Part shown: positions 43,328 to 55,785 of the stretch, one piece after another
Numbering within the stretch: the first letter of the stretch is position 1
How the letters are laid out: the number at the start of each line of letters is the position of its first letter
Assembly (NCBI GenBank): GCA_013399695.1
Contig: VXAU01001332.1
Location: 124,186 to 188,185 of the forward strand
Source of the DNA: Formicarius rufipectus
Lineage: Eukaryota > Chordata > Aves > Passeriformes > Formicariidae
Direction of reading: 5' to 3'
Length of the DNA: 64,000 nucleotides
Translations under genes and position numbers: made by a program
Notes under the pieces: generated by a model
What the model was told of the DNA's origin: nothing
Databases searched by the model: none
The model's input: only the letters and a program-made list of their open reading frames with translations

Positions 43328-45624
43328 AGTGAGTTACAGCTGTGCAGGCACAGGCTCCTCCTGAGGTGATGCACACTATGTCTTTTTGTGTCAAGGATGC
43401 AGCCATTCAGAACTGCAAGTAGGATACATGCCTTACGGACCCACCATTTCAGGGACCAGCACCATGTGGAGACTCTCTGCTCTGACAGCCAACCCTGAGT
43501 GCATTCAGCATTGACAAATCCTCCATCTCACTTGCATGACACATTAAATCCAAAGAGCAAATATGCTACCTGAACCAGGGATGTACAAAAGCACAGACAC
43601 ATTGCCTATGAATCACCTGTTATTCCTGGCTTTGATGCATCCCCTAATACACTGGCGACATGATAATGCCAAACTATTTGAAGCAATGACTGATACCTCC
43701 CACCTTGTCTTCTCACCTCTGTGTTCTGAAGAGGTACATGTAGCTTGACAAGAAACGGGGCAATGAAGAGAGGATAATGAATTTAAGTTTTTATGGGTGG
43801 GAAAAACAAGGTAGTGTTCTGTTGTCTTCTTTCTCATTATGATGTCTGATGATTACAAATATCTGTGTAGAAGCAGCAGTGCCAGGGCAAGGCAAACATG
43901 GGTAACTTCATTAACCCACACCAGGTCATGCTCATGTGAGTCTCGTGTGAGTGAGTGCAATGGACATTAAAGCAGTGGGAGAAGTACCAACCTATCCAAG
44001 GTAAAATTAAATCACCCTCTTTCCCCATTTTTCTTCAGCATAGCATCATCAGTTTGACCATGGCTTTATCCTAGGTTGTTCATGTCCAGGCCACTTCTTG
44101 CTGGTCAAATTCTGTTTTCTCATGCTGTGGGAAAAAGGTTTTTTCCAAAGTTTGTCTGGACTGACATCCATTGCACGACTTCCCAAATCCTTTTTCCCAA
44201 ACAGCCTCATACTTCACTTCTAATAGCAGTATTGCATCTTGACCCAGGCTTTTAATTCAGCCACACAGAAGGTACTCTGGTATGAAAGCAAAAATTGTGC
44301 CGGGGCTGTTTTGTTTGCAACTTACTCTTGCAGCACTTGAAAGTTTGGGGGGGGCATGGGGAAGATGCAAAGGGACAAGGGTAGCACATAGCAGTAAGTC
44401 CCTGCTCCCTTCATGACTTGATGCTGTGAACAAGAATAAGCAGATATTTTGGCTTGATGTGTCCATTTTTCCCAACACCCTGCAAAAGCTTGAGGTTTCT
44501 AGCTTGGTTGGCACTCTGTCCTCCACCCTGCAATTTAGGACATATGGAACAGAACAGAGAGCTGAAGCTGACATCTTTACCACAGAAGGTCATGGTTAGG
44601 TCTGAATCTGTGCTGTGACCTGGTAGGACCACTCTAAACCACCATGTGTGCAGTGGCTTCACTTCTGACATCAAAAACGGATGTGATTCTTTTCAAGAAT
44701 CAGTACAAACCACTGCTTAAAAGTGAGACGTAAATGATGCATTGTTCTTCCTGGATGTTCTGAGCAGGTGCAAATTTAATCTAGCTGTCTTGTAACTAGA
44801 ATCATAAATGTACCTTGGAAATTTAGGCTCCTAATGAGAACACCAGGAACCGGAGAGTGGATGCTATATTTTTAGCTCATTGCCTCTAGTGAATCACCTC
44901 CAGCACAACCAGCATCATATGTTGCATTAAGGAATAGCACTGCCACCTGATCATAACATAATTCAGTCAATTGAAAGTAAAAATCTTGCTGTGAAGACCT
45001 CATGGGGCATCTGCAGAAAGAGCTACATACCTAAAGGATGTTTTTTCCTTCCTTCTAAACATATGCAGGCTTAGAGACATGGAGAGTTTAAAATGCCTGC
45101 CATGGAAAACTGATGAAAGCTTTCTTTCAGGGAACTGAGGCCAGTAAATTAATGTATGAAACTATTTTTTCTAAGTACTGAAAATGTGTGCTCTACTATG
45201 TCACCATGTGAAAACAAGCTGAAAGCCGAAAGTAAGCACATTTGTGGGCATGTGAAGATTCTTCTTACCTTTTTTTTTTTTTTTTCTCTCCCTGTTATCT
45301 TCAGCTTTTAGCAGCTCTGGCAGTAGGAAAACATGTGAGACTTTTCAACTTGGCAGGCAGCAGAGAGAAGATGGACATGCTCCCTTGAGATTTAATTCAT
45401 GCTTCCAGAGGTACTGGTCAAAGTTGTTGTCTTGAGGCATATAAAATAGCCCTGACCTGTGTTCAGATGAGCTTGCTGTGATAAAACCAGGCTGCACTGC
45501 TTCAGAAACATGCAGCATTTTCAGAGTGCTTGAGAAAGACAGTGTAAGGGAAAATGATTGAAGATTTTTAAAAGTGTTTCTTATGTATTCAAAGTACAGG
45601 GTTTTTTTGATATTATGGCTAAAT

Positions 45625-45639
45625 GGCAAATGACTCATA
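45625..45639 (+). repeat. Target-site duplication, left copy
   Basis: 15 bases ggcaaatgactcata, identical to 46091-46105. Confidence 0.9.
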
Positions 45640-46090
45640 TCATCATCATGGCTAGACTTCGCGAACAAAGATTTGGGAGGGCTCTGCCCACGTGGAGTGG
45701 GTGAATCCCTCAAGCCTGCACAGTGGATTTTTTAGGTGAGGCACAGTGTGCGCAGAACTGGCCCCACCCTTTACTCCTGAGGTTCATCTGCCAGGGCTTA
45801 GCAAGCTTGGACGGTGACAGCGAGGTCCTCAGGATGTAGGTTTGGTTAGAGTATCCTTCTCTTAGATGGATGGCCTTACAGGGCTAAGCGAGCTCCATCT
45901 GCCCGGGTTTGGAGTTGCCGGGCGGCTGACGAGCCCATCCTGCCCGAGGACACACTTTGTCTGACCCTTCAGTTGAGACCTGACCAGCATGGGAGACCCT
46001 ACCAAAGGCATAAACCACCGCTAGTATAGCTCACAACCTCATAAGGGCACAGAAGCTTCTCCCCCACGACAAGGGGGTGTTCGTGGAGAA
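45640..46090 (-). mobile_element. Retroposed element with 15-bp TSD, RTE/SINE-like, family unassigned
   Basis: A GC-rich block in AT-rich surroundings is bounded by identical 15-mers ggcaaatgactcata at 45625-45639 and 46091-46105. Read on the - strand, it starts with a hairpin-forming segment (46057-46090), has no long open frame, and ends in gttcgcgaagtctagcc followed by a short ATG/TGA trinucleotide tail against the left duplication. A perfect target duplication and a trinucleotide tail indicate target-primed retroposition, and a short tail of this kind is typical of RTE-clade LINEs and SINEs mobilised by them. It is not CR1 and not an LTR. Family assignment is inference from memory of RTE-like 3' ends. 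Confidence 0.7.
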
Positions 46091-46105
46091 GGCAAATGAC
46101 TCATA
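46091..46105 (+). repeat. Target-site duplication, right copy
   Basis: 15 bases ggcaaatgactcata, identical to 45625-45639. Removing 45640-46105 restores a continuous AT-rich sequence. Confidence 0.9.
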
Positions 46106-49100
46106 AATGCCTATTTTAAAGGTGGTCTCTACCGATCATATCACATACAAAGCACATAACATGTGAATCCACTGATGAAAGCCATGACATGATATGGTGG
46201 GGAAGAAACTGTCAGACCTGGTGATGGACATGCTATAGATAATGGAAGTAGAGGTAGGAATTCTTTATGGCTTTCACTTTGGTGTCATTAAGCTAAGAAG
46301 AGCCAAAATCCCCAGCTCCCCCCATCATTTACTCATACATATATATAGGTACCCAAAGAAGTGTTTGACAAAAAAAAAAATAAATCTCCCAGTATTATAT
46401 TCAAGTAGCTGGAATACTTTTAAGCTGTTATTACAAAGTGCTTTATCTTTCTTTCAGAGAAACCACATCTTCTGAAGAGACTTTGTTCTCTAGACAGTAA
46501 TTTTTGTCAGACCGGGACTGACAGGCTTCCCAGAAGCATTATGATTCATTTTTTTTTAACTAATCATTGCCTTCAAAAGTGGAATTCACTTATTTGCTGA
46601 AGCCTTGTCTGAACTGGCAAAACAGGAAAGCCACTGGGTGTCTGAGCAAGGGCACAAGGATGTTACTGAGGACTAGGAAATTCCACCCCAAGTCTCTTCA
46701 TTGCACATTGTCCATGTTTCCATGCTGATTGAGGAATCAGTCATTGCAGTTGTCACATTGCTGCTGAGCAGTGCATGGGTAGAGCACTATTTTTATGTAT
46801 AAAAAGTATATGAGCATGGTCAACACTCTCCCCAAATCTAACAGAGTATCTTTGTGGGGAAAAGGAAGGGATCTTTTGGGATCCTAAAGTAAGTAACAGC
46901 ACAGTGTCAACGTGGGTTCCCAGAAAGCCTTGTTGGTGTGCAAAAAGGGACACAGTGAAGCATGTACAGATAATGTTTTGGTGCAAATGGCCTTGGGGTA
47001 GGAAGTGGATAGTGCATGCACCTAATCCTATGCTATATGACAAAGAAAAGCTGATACATCAAGCAGGCCTTTGAAAAATAATATCAATGTGGTTGTTACT
47101 AGTTGACTAGAGAGACAACATGAACCCATCAATAGCTTCAGCTTTTTATGAATTAACTGTACATGGACGTCTGCCTGGATGGCTGCAGACCTGATACCAA
47201 TGTCTTTGTCAAGTCAGCTGAAGACTGAATAAGTACAGGAGTATGAAGTACACAAATTACCTCTTGCAGTGATTCCTGGCTACTACTTAAGTCCTTCTTC
47301 CCCTCCAAACCAAGCCAAAAATTAATCTGATTATATCAGACCCATGTGCATTTGTCTCTCTCTGTCCCTCTTTGGTTTTGCACAGATTTTGCCAGAATTT
47401 CTTCCTCAGAGCTCAGCTTTTGATCCTCTTTTCTCCCTACTGTGCACATCTGGTTTCCTAAATCTTGAACAAATAGTCACCTGAGGCACACCCATAGATC
47501 TCTATGTACATAAATAGTAAGGCAAGAGTAATTTTCAGCATTTAAATGAATAAAGGTTTTGTGGTTAGGTATTGTATCACTACCATCACTAAAGCAAGTA
47601 ACAACCCTATTGGCCCACACATCCTGTACTTTATTCTATGTGCAGCAGCACTAAAATGCCCTTTTTCAAAAAAAAAACCTCTGTAAACTGGTAATGTTGC
47701 AGTAGGTAATTTTGAAGTTTTATTGAGGAACTCATGTTTAATGTTGTTTAAAAGGCAAATCAAACTTCACACATCTACTATGCACTCATATGTGTTCTAC
47801 GCTGTGTTAATCGTTGTCTTGTGTTGAACACCTCTGTTTATATATACTGCTGCTTTTTTCTTTTTGTGTTATTTCTGACCTTTTTTTCAGGAGCAAGACA
47901 ACCTCTTTTAGCACAAAATAGCAGCAGACTTTAGTATCTGTTATTCTTCTGATGTAAAACTAGTTAAAAAAAAAAAAACCTAAAAAATATCTGAACAAAA
48001 AAGTCATGTAACAATATAAAAACGTCGGAAAGTGTTTGACATTTAACATTCACTGGATTATGCTAAAAATTGCTTTTTCTGAAGCAGTTTCTGTTTCCCC
48101 CACAACCCTATGAAAAGTTTGATGAGCTAGAGGAGCAAGGTATAGAGTAGGTTGTCTCTCCTGGGAGGTTCTTTTGCTTTGCTGAAAGGTGAAAATGTCA
48201 GACACTGTGAACTTGATCCAGAGATAGTCATCACAATTACTGATGGTCAAAAGAGCTATATTCACCATAGAGTTCCTCCTGTTTTCAGCCTGACAGCAAT
48301 GGTATTTTATGATGAGCATTAAGTGGCTATAATACAGGTAAAACCTTAATCTCCAAAAGCCTAAAATGTAAAATAATAAAGAGGCTTCAGCCTAGGTAGT
48401 GGAGAGTTTTAAAAGACTGTAGAATATTTATAAGGTTGCAAGAAGATACTTGAAATTATTTTTACTTGGGGAGTCATAGCTTGGTTGTTACAAGATAATG
48501 GTCACTTGAAATTCTGTCTGCAGGAACTGATGTATTATGGTCAAATCTGTACATGAAGAACTTGAAGGATGAAACACAGGAATCAGCATTATTTCTGCCA
48601 TCACTGGAAATATTCATGGTTAGGCTGGATGGGGCTTTAAGCACCCTGGTGTACTGGAACATGTTCCTGCTCATTGGCAGGGAGGTCTTGAAACTAGATG
48701 ATGTTTAAGGTTCCTTCCAACCCAAACCATTCTATGCTTCTTTGATTCTATGATCCCATGGCAAGTCCAAGTATGTCAGTGTGTGATGTGGTATTAGAAA
48801 AAATTTGAGAGGGCTAACAGTAAAATCCATGAGTCCAACTGAGGAACAGATTTTCCACTAAAATGACAGGAGATGTCTCTCTCATTCTATAAGGCTCTTC
48901 TCCAGTCAGGGTTTTGCTGGGAGGGACTGCTGACTCAAGATCTTACATGACTTTGTCTGTGCTCTCTGACTGTCAGCAGAGGCCTTGCCGCAGAAACAGG
49001 TTATGCTCCCACTACAGATGCAGTTACCAACTCCAGCAGTTTTTCATGGCTCTCTGACTTCTTGGGATCAGTAGATCATGCAGGTTTTGGGCAGTTTAAG

Positions 49101-51983
49101 CAGAGAAATTGAGAGGGTGGAAGCTGCAGGGGAGGCAAGAACCACGTTGGTTCTGGGAGCAGGGATGAGCTCTTGGACCACTAGGAAACCATGATTTTTA
49201 CAAAACAGCTCTCTCCCAGAGTCAACATTCGGAGACAAAGCCTTGGCCTGTACAGCAAGCAACTGACGGCCAAGACAAAGCAGAGGAAGAAGAGAGTGAA
49301 TATGGGCAGGGCATGTCCCTTATCAGGTCAAAGCAATCCTCCCCGCGAAAGGCCATTGCACAGTGAACTCATGCCTCAAATGAGTTGCTTGGTCTCAACA
49401 CCATTTCTTTGTTTTTTATTTACTGTTCTTAATGCTTTGTGCTCTTGCAGGCAATAATTGCTGCCATTGGTATATAAAATAGAGCTGAACTACTTCTCCT
49501 AATTGTTTTCTGCAGGCATATTAAAGCAGAATACTGTGATCTGAGAACACAGGCCCAGCATAGCAGAGTTGCCTGAGGATGTAGGCTGGGCTACTATGAC
49601 TCGCCTGTGGAAAAAAAGGGATTATAGAAGGAGTCACATGTTTGAATGAAAAGTGATGGGGAAGACTGGGAGGAGTAAACCCATTTCTTTAGTATATTTC
49701 ATGTGGAAAAAAATCCTGTCCTCCCTTCCCAATCAGTGAGCACATTTTGCAGGAGCAGCATTGACAGTAGTGCCCTTCCCTTGGCCATCCTTCTTGCCCA
49801 CTTTGTCACAAAAAGGGCAAGAGCACATGTTCCTCCCCCAAAAACCTTCAAAAATCAGGTTGGCATCCTATACAGATCTATGGCTCCAGAAGGCAGCACT
49901 GGGATTCACACCTTGTGGGTGGCCCTGCTGAGAAATATTTTGGAATTGTATGCAACAGAGGTTAAGAGGGCACAGTACCAGGCACCACAGGAAGGGGGTC
50001 TTTATGTTCTCAACCACCTGCCCTGCTGACATCATAAGACTGGGGCCAGGAAATCCATGTGGATCACTGGTGAGGGCATGAGCACTGTGTACCATCTGAC
50101 TCAGCTGAGCATCTTCTCACCCTGCCTTCTAGCTGGCTGGGGACCAACCAGCAGGTTTTGATATTGTAGATGTGACTAGAGAAGCAGTTGCTTCTCCTAT
50201 ACAGGAAAGGGGCAGGGTCCCCTGATATTTTAGGAGGTGGTTATTTTAGAATTTGCAGCCAGCTCTGCTCTCTCTCAGACCTATAAATCTCCAATTAATG
50301 TAAATGCCTGCCTAAGGCCTCCAAAACCAGTGGCCCCCATACCTGGGGTTGAGACAAGGTTAAGGAGGTCTGAGATTTCTAGAGTCTCTGCTCAGAGCAG
50401 AATAGGGCCAGCCTATCCATGATCCCTCCATATTCCATGCACTGTACTGCCAAGCACAAGTGAGAAGTGTTGGATGATGAGTTAATAAGAAACACATTTG
50501 ATGTTTCTGCTCTTTCACTAGTGGGTATGTCTGGTAACCTTTAAAATCAAGGTTTGAAAATTTACCTGTATAATAAATGTTTTGGAAAATGGCAGCATTT
50601 GAGGAGTTAGTCTTAAAGCAAGGGTTTTAAGATAAAGCCTGGAAAATGAACTGCAATAATATCATGGGAACTAGTGGTGGAACACACCATTTTTGCAGAT
50701 TGTAGCCTCATGTACTACATGCCTGCCATATGGCAAAGTAAAGGTAGCAAGGGATCTTTTATAATGTGCCAAAGGGCATTTCCTATACATGAGTAAAAAG
50801 GCCCTAATTTAGTATCTAGGTAAAATCCTTTCCTATGATATATCAGGATACTTTTTTCACTAGAAAAAGAGATGCATTAGGTTGCAAAGAAGGGGGAAAG
50901 GTGTTTCCTATTTACCACTGAAACCAGCTCTGCCCCGCTCCTATCCCTGCGGTCAGAAGATGAAGGCAAAAAATGGCAGGGAGAGGCATGAAACTTCTGC
51001 TCACACAAATGGCACACTGTGCATTGTGAGGCCCACATTAAAACTGTGTGTTTCCCCCTCTCTGCAGTTGCTCTGAAGTCCTGTTTGTCTGCCAGTCTCC
51101 TGTCTAGGTCACTGCAGGCTATAGTTACTGTGCAGCAGCACCTCCTGCTTCTAGCTGAATTGCAGGGTCTGAACAGTAAAGCCTATTTGGGTGGCCCTGT
51201 GAGCCCACCTGGAAGTGTTTGCAAATGTGCAACTAACATTGTTGCCTGAAAAAAACCACAGAAGTTTGGGTAAGCCTCCAGGCTTGTAAATGCTGAGTTG
51301 TTTCTGGCTATGGAATTTCTTGTCTCAGAGCTGGTAGGAAATGATTAAAGAGTCTCTTGGCACAAGTTCTCCAGGGAATTTCTGCCCTTGGTGCTTGGAG
51401 AAAGGCTGGTTGTGGAAGGTATCACAAGCAGATGGAGCACTGCAGTGCTGAGCTTAACTGTAGAGACTGAGACCGGTGTGACTACAAGGGGTGGTGTGAG
51501 ACCATTTTTGGTTCATTTTAATTCAGATCTTTTTTTTTGCCTTTTTCTTGAGAGCTGACAGCATGCAATACATTTCCTTCTTGTGGTTGCTGTCCTTCAC
51601 CTAAGCACCAACTCTTAATACTGTAAAACACTCATCCCAGACACACTTGGAGTATGGACAATAGAAGGGATGAAGCCAATATATTATACGGCTTTTAGGC
51701 ACCAATTTCACAACTTTCCTGGAGTCAGACTCATAGTTTGGGAAACTACAAGAATGACAATACTGAAGTCTTTAATTAAAGATGGATTTGAAAAGTGTTA
51801 GCAGCTGCCGCCAAAATGTATGCTGTGGGAAGAGCAGCATGGAGTATGCAAGGGAATAAAATTGAGAGGACTGGAGCGGAGCAGAAATCTTTCCCACGCT
51901 TGGATTCCCGCAGGTAAAGGTGGCAGATAACGGTATCAGCCAGGGATCCATCAGGCAGCTCCAAGCTATTAAAAAGGCCTTGT
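46106..51983. other. Intergenic sequence between the retroposed element and the CpG island
   Basis: Contains the + strand CR1 end at 48606-48756. No gene, RNA or other repeat recognised. Confidence 0.6.
48606..48756 (+). mobile_element. CR1 LINE 3'-end fragment, + orientation
   Basis: ggctggatggggctttaag, gaaactagatgatgtttaag and ttccttccaacccaaacc are followed by the CR1 terminal repeat (attctatgcttc, ttgattctatgatcc). It is the only CR1 piece I found in the + orientation. Confidence 0.88.
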
Positions 51984-52326
51984 CGTCACATCGTGGCCAA
52001 GGGAGGCCACTCGTTTCTGGCACCGAGAGCAGAGCCCTCCTCCCGCTCTTCCTCAGCCGGAGCACGGGGTAAGCGCTGTACATACGCGTAAATGCAAGCT
52101 GCAGGGAGCGACCTACGATAACGCCAGCAAAGCATAAAAGGGGCACAGGAGCCCCAGTTACGAGCCGATGTGGCTGGGGAGGGCGCGGCTGCGCTGCGCG
52201 GCACCGGCGCTCCCTCTGCTGCCGCATCCGCCGCCCTGCGCAGCTCTCGGCGCGTTATCCCCTGTCCTGCTACCCTCGGGACGGGAACCGCGGGGGAAGG
52301 GTTTGAAGAAAATGTGCGGTCACCGT
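51984..52326. promoter_or_regulatory. Isolated CpG island
   Basis: By hand count about 35 CpGs fall in about 340 bases, against almost none in neighbouring sequence. The block includes ggcgcggctgcgctgcgcgg. A TATA-like cataaaag lies at 52133-52140 (+) and a donor-like ggggtaagcg near 52070. Overlapping frames on the - strand (51772-52227, 151 codons; 51986-52486, 166 codons) have no recognisable family, and open frames are expected by chance in GC-rich DNA. It could be the promoter of an unannotated transcript, an enhancer, or an insertion. The downstream edge lies about 110 bases from a CR1. Confidence 0.55.
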
Positions 52327-52436
52327 GTGTGATCCCTTCCGGTTTTAGAGTTGTGCTGTTACAAGAATATAGCGATGCTCGTCTGTACAGTTTATCCTCC
52401 AGCACACAGCTGTGGAGTAAAGCAGAGGAACCATAG

Positions 52437-53095
52437 AAGAGAATCGCAGAACCATTTAGGTTAGAAAAGACCCCTAAGATCATCAAGTCGGACCACTAAC
52501 CCATCACTGCAAAATTCACCACTATCCCGTGTCCTGAAATGCCATATCCACACGTTTTTTTTAAGGCTTCCAGGGATGATGTGTCCACCACTTTCCTGAG
52601 CAGCCTGTTCCAATGCCGGACCACCCTTTTAGAGAAGAAATGTTTCCTTATAAGCAATCTAAACCTCCCTTGGCTCAAACCGAGGCTTTTCCCTCTTATC
52701 CTGTTGTATGTTACTTGGGGGAAGAGGCTGATCCCCACTTGGCTACAACCTCCTTTCAGGTAGTTGGAGACAGTGGTAAGATCTCCCCTGAGCCTTCTTT
52801 TCTCCAGGCTGACCAATCCCAGGTCCCCCAGCTACTCCTCATAGGACTCGTGCTCCAGAAACTTTACCAGCTCCATTGCCCTTCTCTGGACATGCTCCAG
52901 CACCTTGATGTCTTTCTTGTAGTGAGGGGCCCAGAACTGTACCCAGAATTTGAAGTGTGGCCTCACCAGTGCAGAGAGAGGATCATGTCCCTAGTCCTGC
53001 TGACAACATTGGTTCTGATAAAAGCCAGAATGCCATTGGCCTTCTTGGCCACCTGGGCACAGGACTGGCTCATGTTCAGCCACTGTTGACCAGGG
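52437..53095 (-). mobile_element. CR1 LINE, longest copy, ORF2 C-terminus remnant
   Basis: Starts near gagaatcgcagaaccattta and runs to about catgttcagccactg. On the - strand, frame 52496-52816 keeps SLEKRRLRGDL, a GRFRLLIRK segment and RHWNRLLRKVV, the C-terminal end of the CR1 reverse transcriptase. The upstream part (to 53095) continues the CR1 ORF with frameshifts. The element is 5'-truncated and non-functional. Confidence 0.9.
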
Positions 53096-55389
53096 GTTCG
53101 GAAGGTGGTCAAAATGACTGTATGCAGTGCAGCAGTGTGCATTGTAAACTCACTGAGTGCTCACTTTAGCTCCAGCCCTGACTAGGAGAGCAGGGCCTGG
53201 CACCCCCTCCTGTACCAACAGACTGCATTGCAAGCCTGCTTGCCCTGGGTCTCACAGTGAATAGATAGGACAATGCCAAAGACAGAAAATGCAGCCTGGC
53301 TTAGTTCTTAGGCCTAACACTCAACTACAGAGATGAAAATAATAGTAAACGTGGATTTCATGTAACAGGGCAGCTTAATCTATCAACCAGGCTGCACAGC
53401 AGCCTGGCGTTGAGTGAACGTGATGACAGTGGAGACTTCTTCCCATGAAAGCTGAAAACTGCTCCCAAGGCAAAATGCTCTGAGGAAAAAAAAAAATCAA
53501 TTATTTTTTGAAGAAAGAGATTTCTTTACTGAATGGAAGAAGTTCAAATTGTTTATTCCCTAGACTTGGCCTTTGTAAAGGATAACTGTACTTTGATTTG
53601 TCCTTGTTTCTAAATCAAACAAAAATTGTTGTGGCTTAATCAAAGTATTTTACACACATTTGCTTAATCAAATCAGGCAGCCGTTTCAGCCCCTGTGAAC
53701 ATCTTAACAGCTTAAGATCCACTGGTGTAGTCAGCAACTGCAGTGATACATCACTCTTGCTTCCCTTTAGCAGGGTACTCTAACAGCTCCTACATCTTGT
53801 TCCTACTCTTCACAGTTCACAGATTGCTTAGTTTCTTCCTTTTTATCAGGTATTTCCTGAAGTCTATCCTCTCCTATCCTGGTGTTTACCAGCTCTCCCC
53901 ACACCTCAACATGCCAATGCCACTTCCCCTTCCTCTGCCACTTCCACTGTCACCTGCCCTGATGATGCTCAGCTCCAGCTGCATAGCCCAAAGCTGTCCC
54001 TTTTTATCTTGCCTCTTGGCTGTGCCGTGGCCCTCTCTGATGTCCTTGCTCCATGCATGCCTCAGCCATGATACTCTCTCCCCTGATTTCTCCCAGTACA
54101 TATCTCTGTGGTGTTTCTAAAAGCCCCAGCTTTGATGGTTGAAGTTGCTGCTGTGAAACCCCCTCAGCCTGCAAACATATTCAGGAAAATCCCTTCTGTT
54201 CCAGATTCATCCTGTTTTAGGCAATTTATTACACATAGGTTCATTTTTACCATCTTGTGTCTTCCCTTGCAGTCTGGCAGGTGACAGGTAACAGGAGAGG
54301 TCCCTTCCATGAGTCTGGGAGCAGCTGCACTGCACAGTGCGGTGCAGTTGCAGCACACACACATTAGAGGGCTATCTATTGCAACCATAAACTGCACAAA
54401 GAGACACAGCCACTGCTCATTCCCAAGGGGCCAGGGGAGAAAGGGAGTGGGAGGCAGCCGGGGGAGATTTTAGCATATAGCATCTGTATAGGGTGTTAGA
54501 CAACATAAGGGCAGGTTCTTGTGACAGCAGAAATAATGGTGAGTTAAAAGACATTTCTGGCATCTGATTTTAATCTCAATGCAAAGAAAAAGAAAATGAA
54601 GGAAAAAAGTAAGATTTTTAGATAAGCCTGTAGTCACCAGACAGTTCAGTGTTGTGCTGAAGTAACACAACTAATTTGAGGACTGGCCATGCTGACCATA
54701 CCACCACGGGTCTGCAACAGCAAGTTTTAGTGACCATTCCATAGGATCCTCAGTTCTTAGGTGTGCACAGCCCAGGGTGTAATACCCACAGCAACCTTTA
54801 CCAAGTGCTCATATTAGGGCTCTGACTTGTCAAAAGTCCTGGGACCTCTAAAATGGGTAAAAGGACTATGTCTTTCCTGATTTAACTTTACTCCTATTCC
54901 TGAAGAGCATTGACTTTACACCAAGATTTTGTGCAATTCTTATAGATGCACCCTACTTTTTCCCCTTTTCCTACATCTTCTTTTAGCACTAAGCGATTAG
55001 GCCATTAGCTGAGGTCTGTGATACTCCACCATTGGGCCGCAGCAACACCTCCTGAGCAAATGTAGCACTCAGAAACCTCGTAGCTGGGTTGTGAAGGGTG
55101 ATTGAAGGCAAACAGACAATGAGGAAAGACTGCCACAAGATGATAGTTTCCATTGCTCATACTTGGCTTTGAATGGTATCTGTGGTTGTCAATACCATCC
55201 AGGCCCAGCTTCTTTTTTCTGCTGTGGCTTGTCTGTCCTCATCATGCGCATATGTTGTGACTTATTATTCGAGTGCAGCATTTATCCACTTCTTTCCTGG
55301 TACAGTGAATGATTCTTCTGGTTATGTGACTTCATTTGAAAAAAAAAAAGACTTGTGGGATTCGAAAATAGCTTGGCTTCAAGAAAGCT

Positions 55390-55785
55390 GACTGGAAAGT
55401 CAAGGAGGCCTTGGGAAAGTGTACTGGGAGTATCCCAAGACTGATTAAACTCAACCAAGTCTGCTGGCCTCTGCTGCCTCAGTATCTCCAAGTCGCCTAC
55501 AGCTGACAAGATTTGTGGGCTTCTGTGTACTCCCCCTAAGCCAGATGGACTTTCATGTATAAAGTGCCTTTGTTTCTTCTGACCTTGCATTCCTGACTGC
55601 CCTCCATAGCAACCATAATGTAATCTCCTAGTTGTAATATCTTTTCCCATATTTAGCATAAAACCAGCCCCTGAGATGAATATTTGCTCGTTGAACCTAT
55701 ATATTGTGTCTTGTAACTTCAATAAAGGTTTCTGTTTGCTCCCCCACAAACGGGGACTATGCCCGACCACTACAAAGACTCACTT
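55390..55785 (+). mobile_element. Possible LTR remnant
   Basis: Two TATA-like motifs (tgtataaag near 55557, agcataaaacc near 55658) are followed by caataaaggtttctgtttgc (55720-55739) and a C-rich stretch, an arrangement like U3-R-U5 of a retroviral LTR. No tRNA-binding site, internal gene or duplication was identified, and the ends are approximate. Confidence 0.3.

Larger units (their letters stand above)
35351..45624. other. Intergenic sequence, middle part
   Basis: Holds one CR1 fragment (35699-35930), the N gap, the A run at 41.7 kb and the TG/CG repeat at 43.3 kb. I see nothing gene-like in the rest; frames are short, overlap on both strands and lack splice-supported continuations. Confidence 0.6.

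Noticed and set aside
52613..53089. 158-codon + strand frame
   Set aside because: It is the antisense shadow of the CR1 reverse-transcriptase remnant.
55282..55770. 162-codon - strand frame
   Set aside because: It lies antisense over the possible LTR, and I see no recognisable domain; likely chance.
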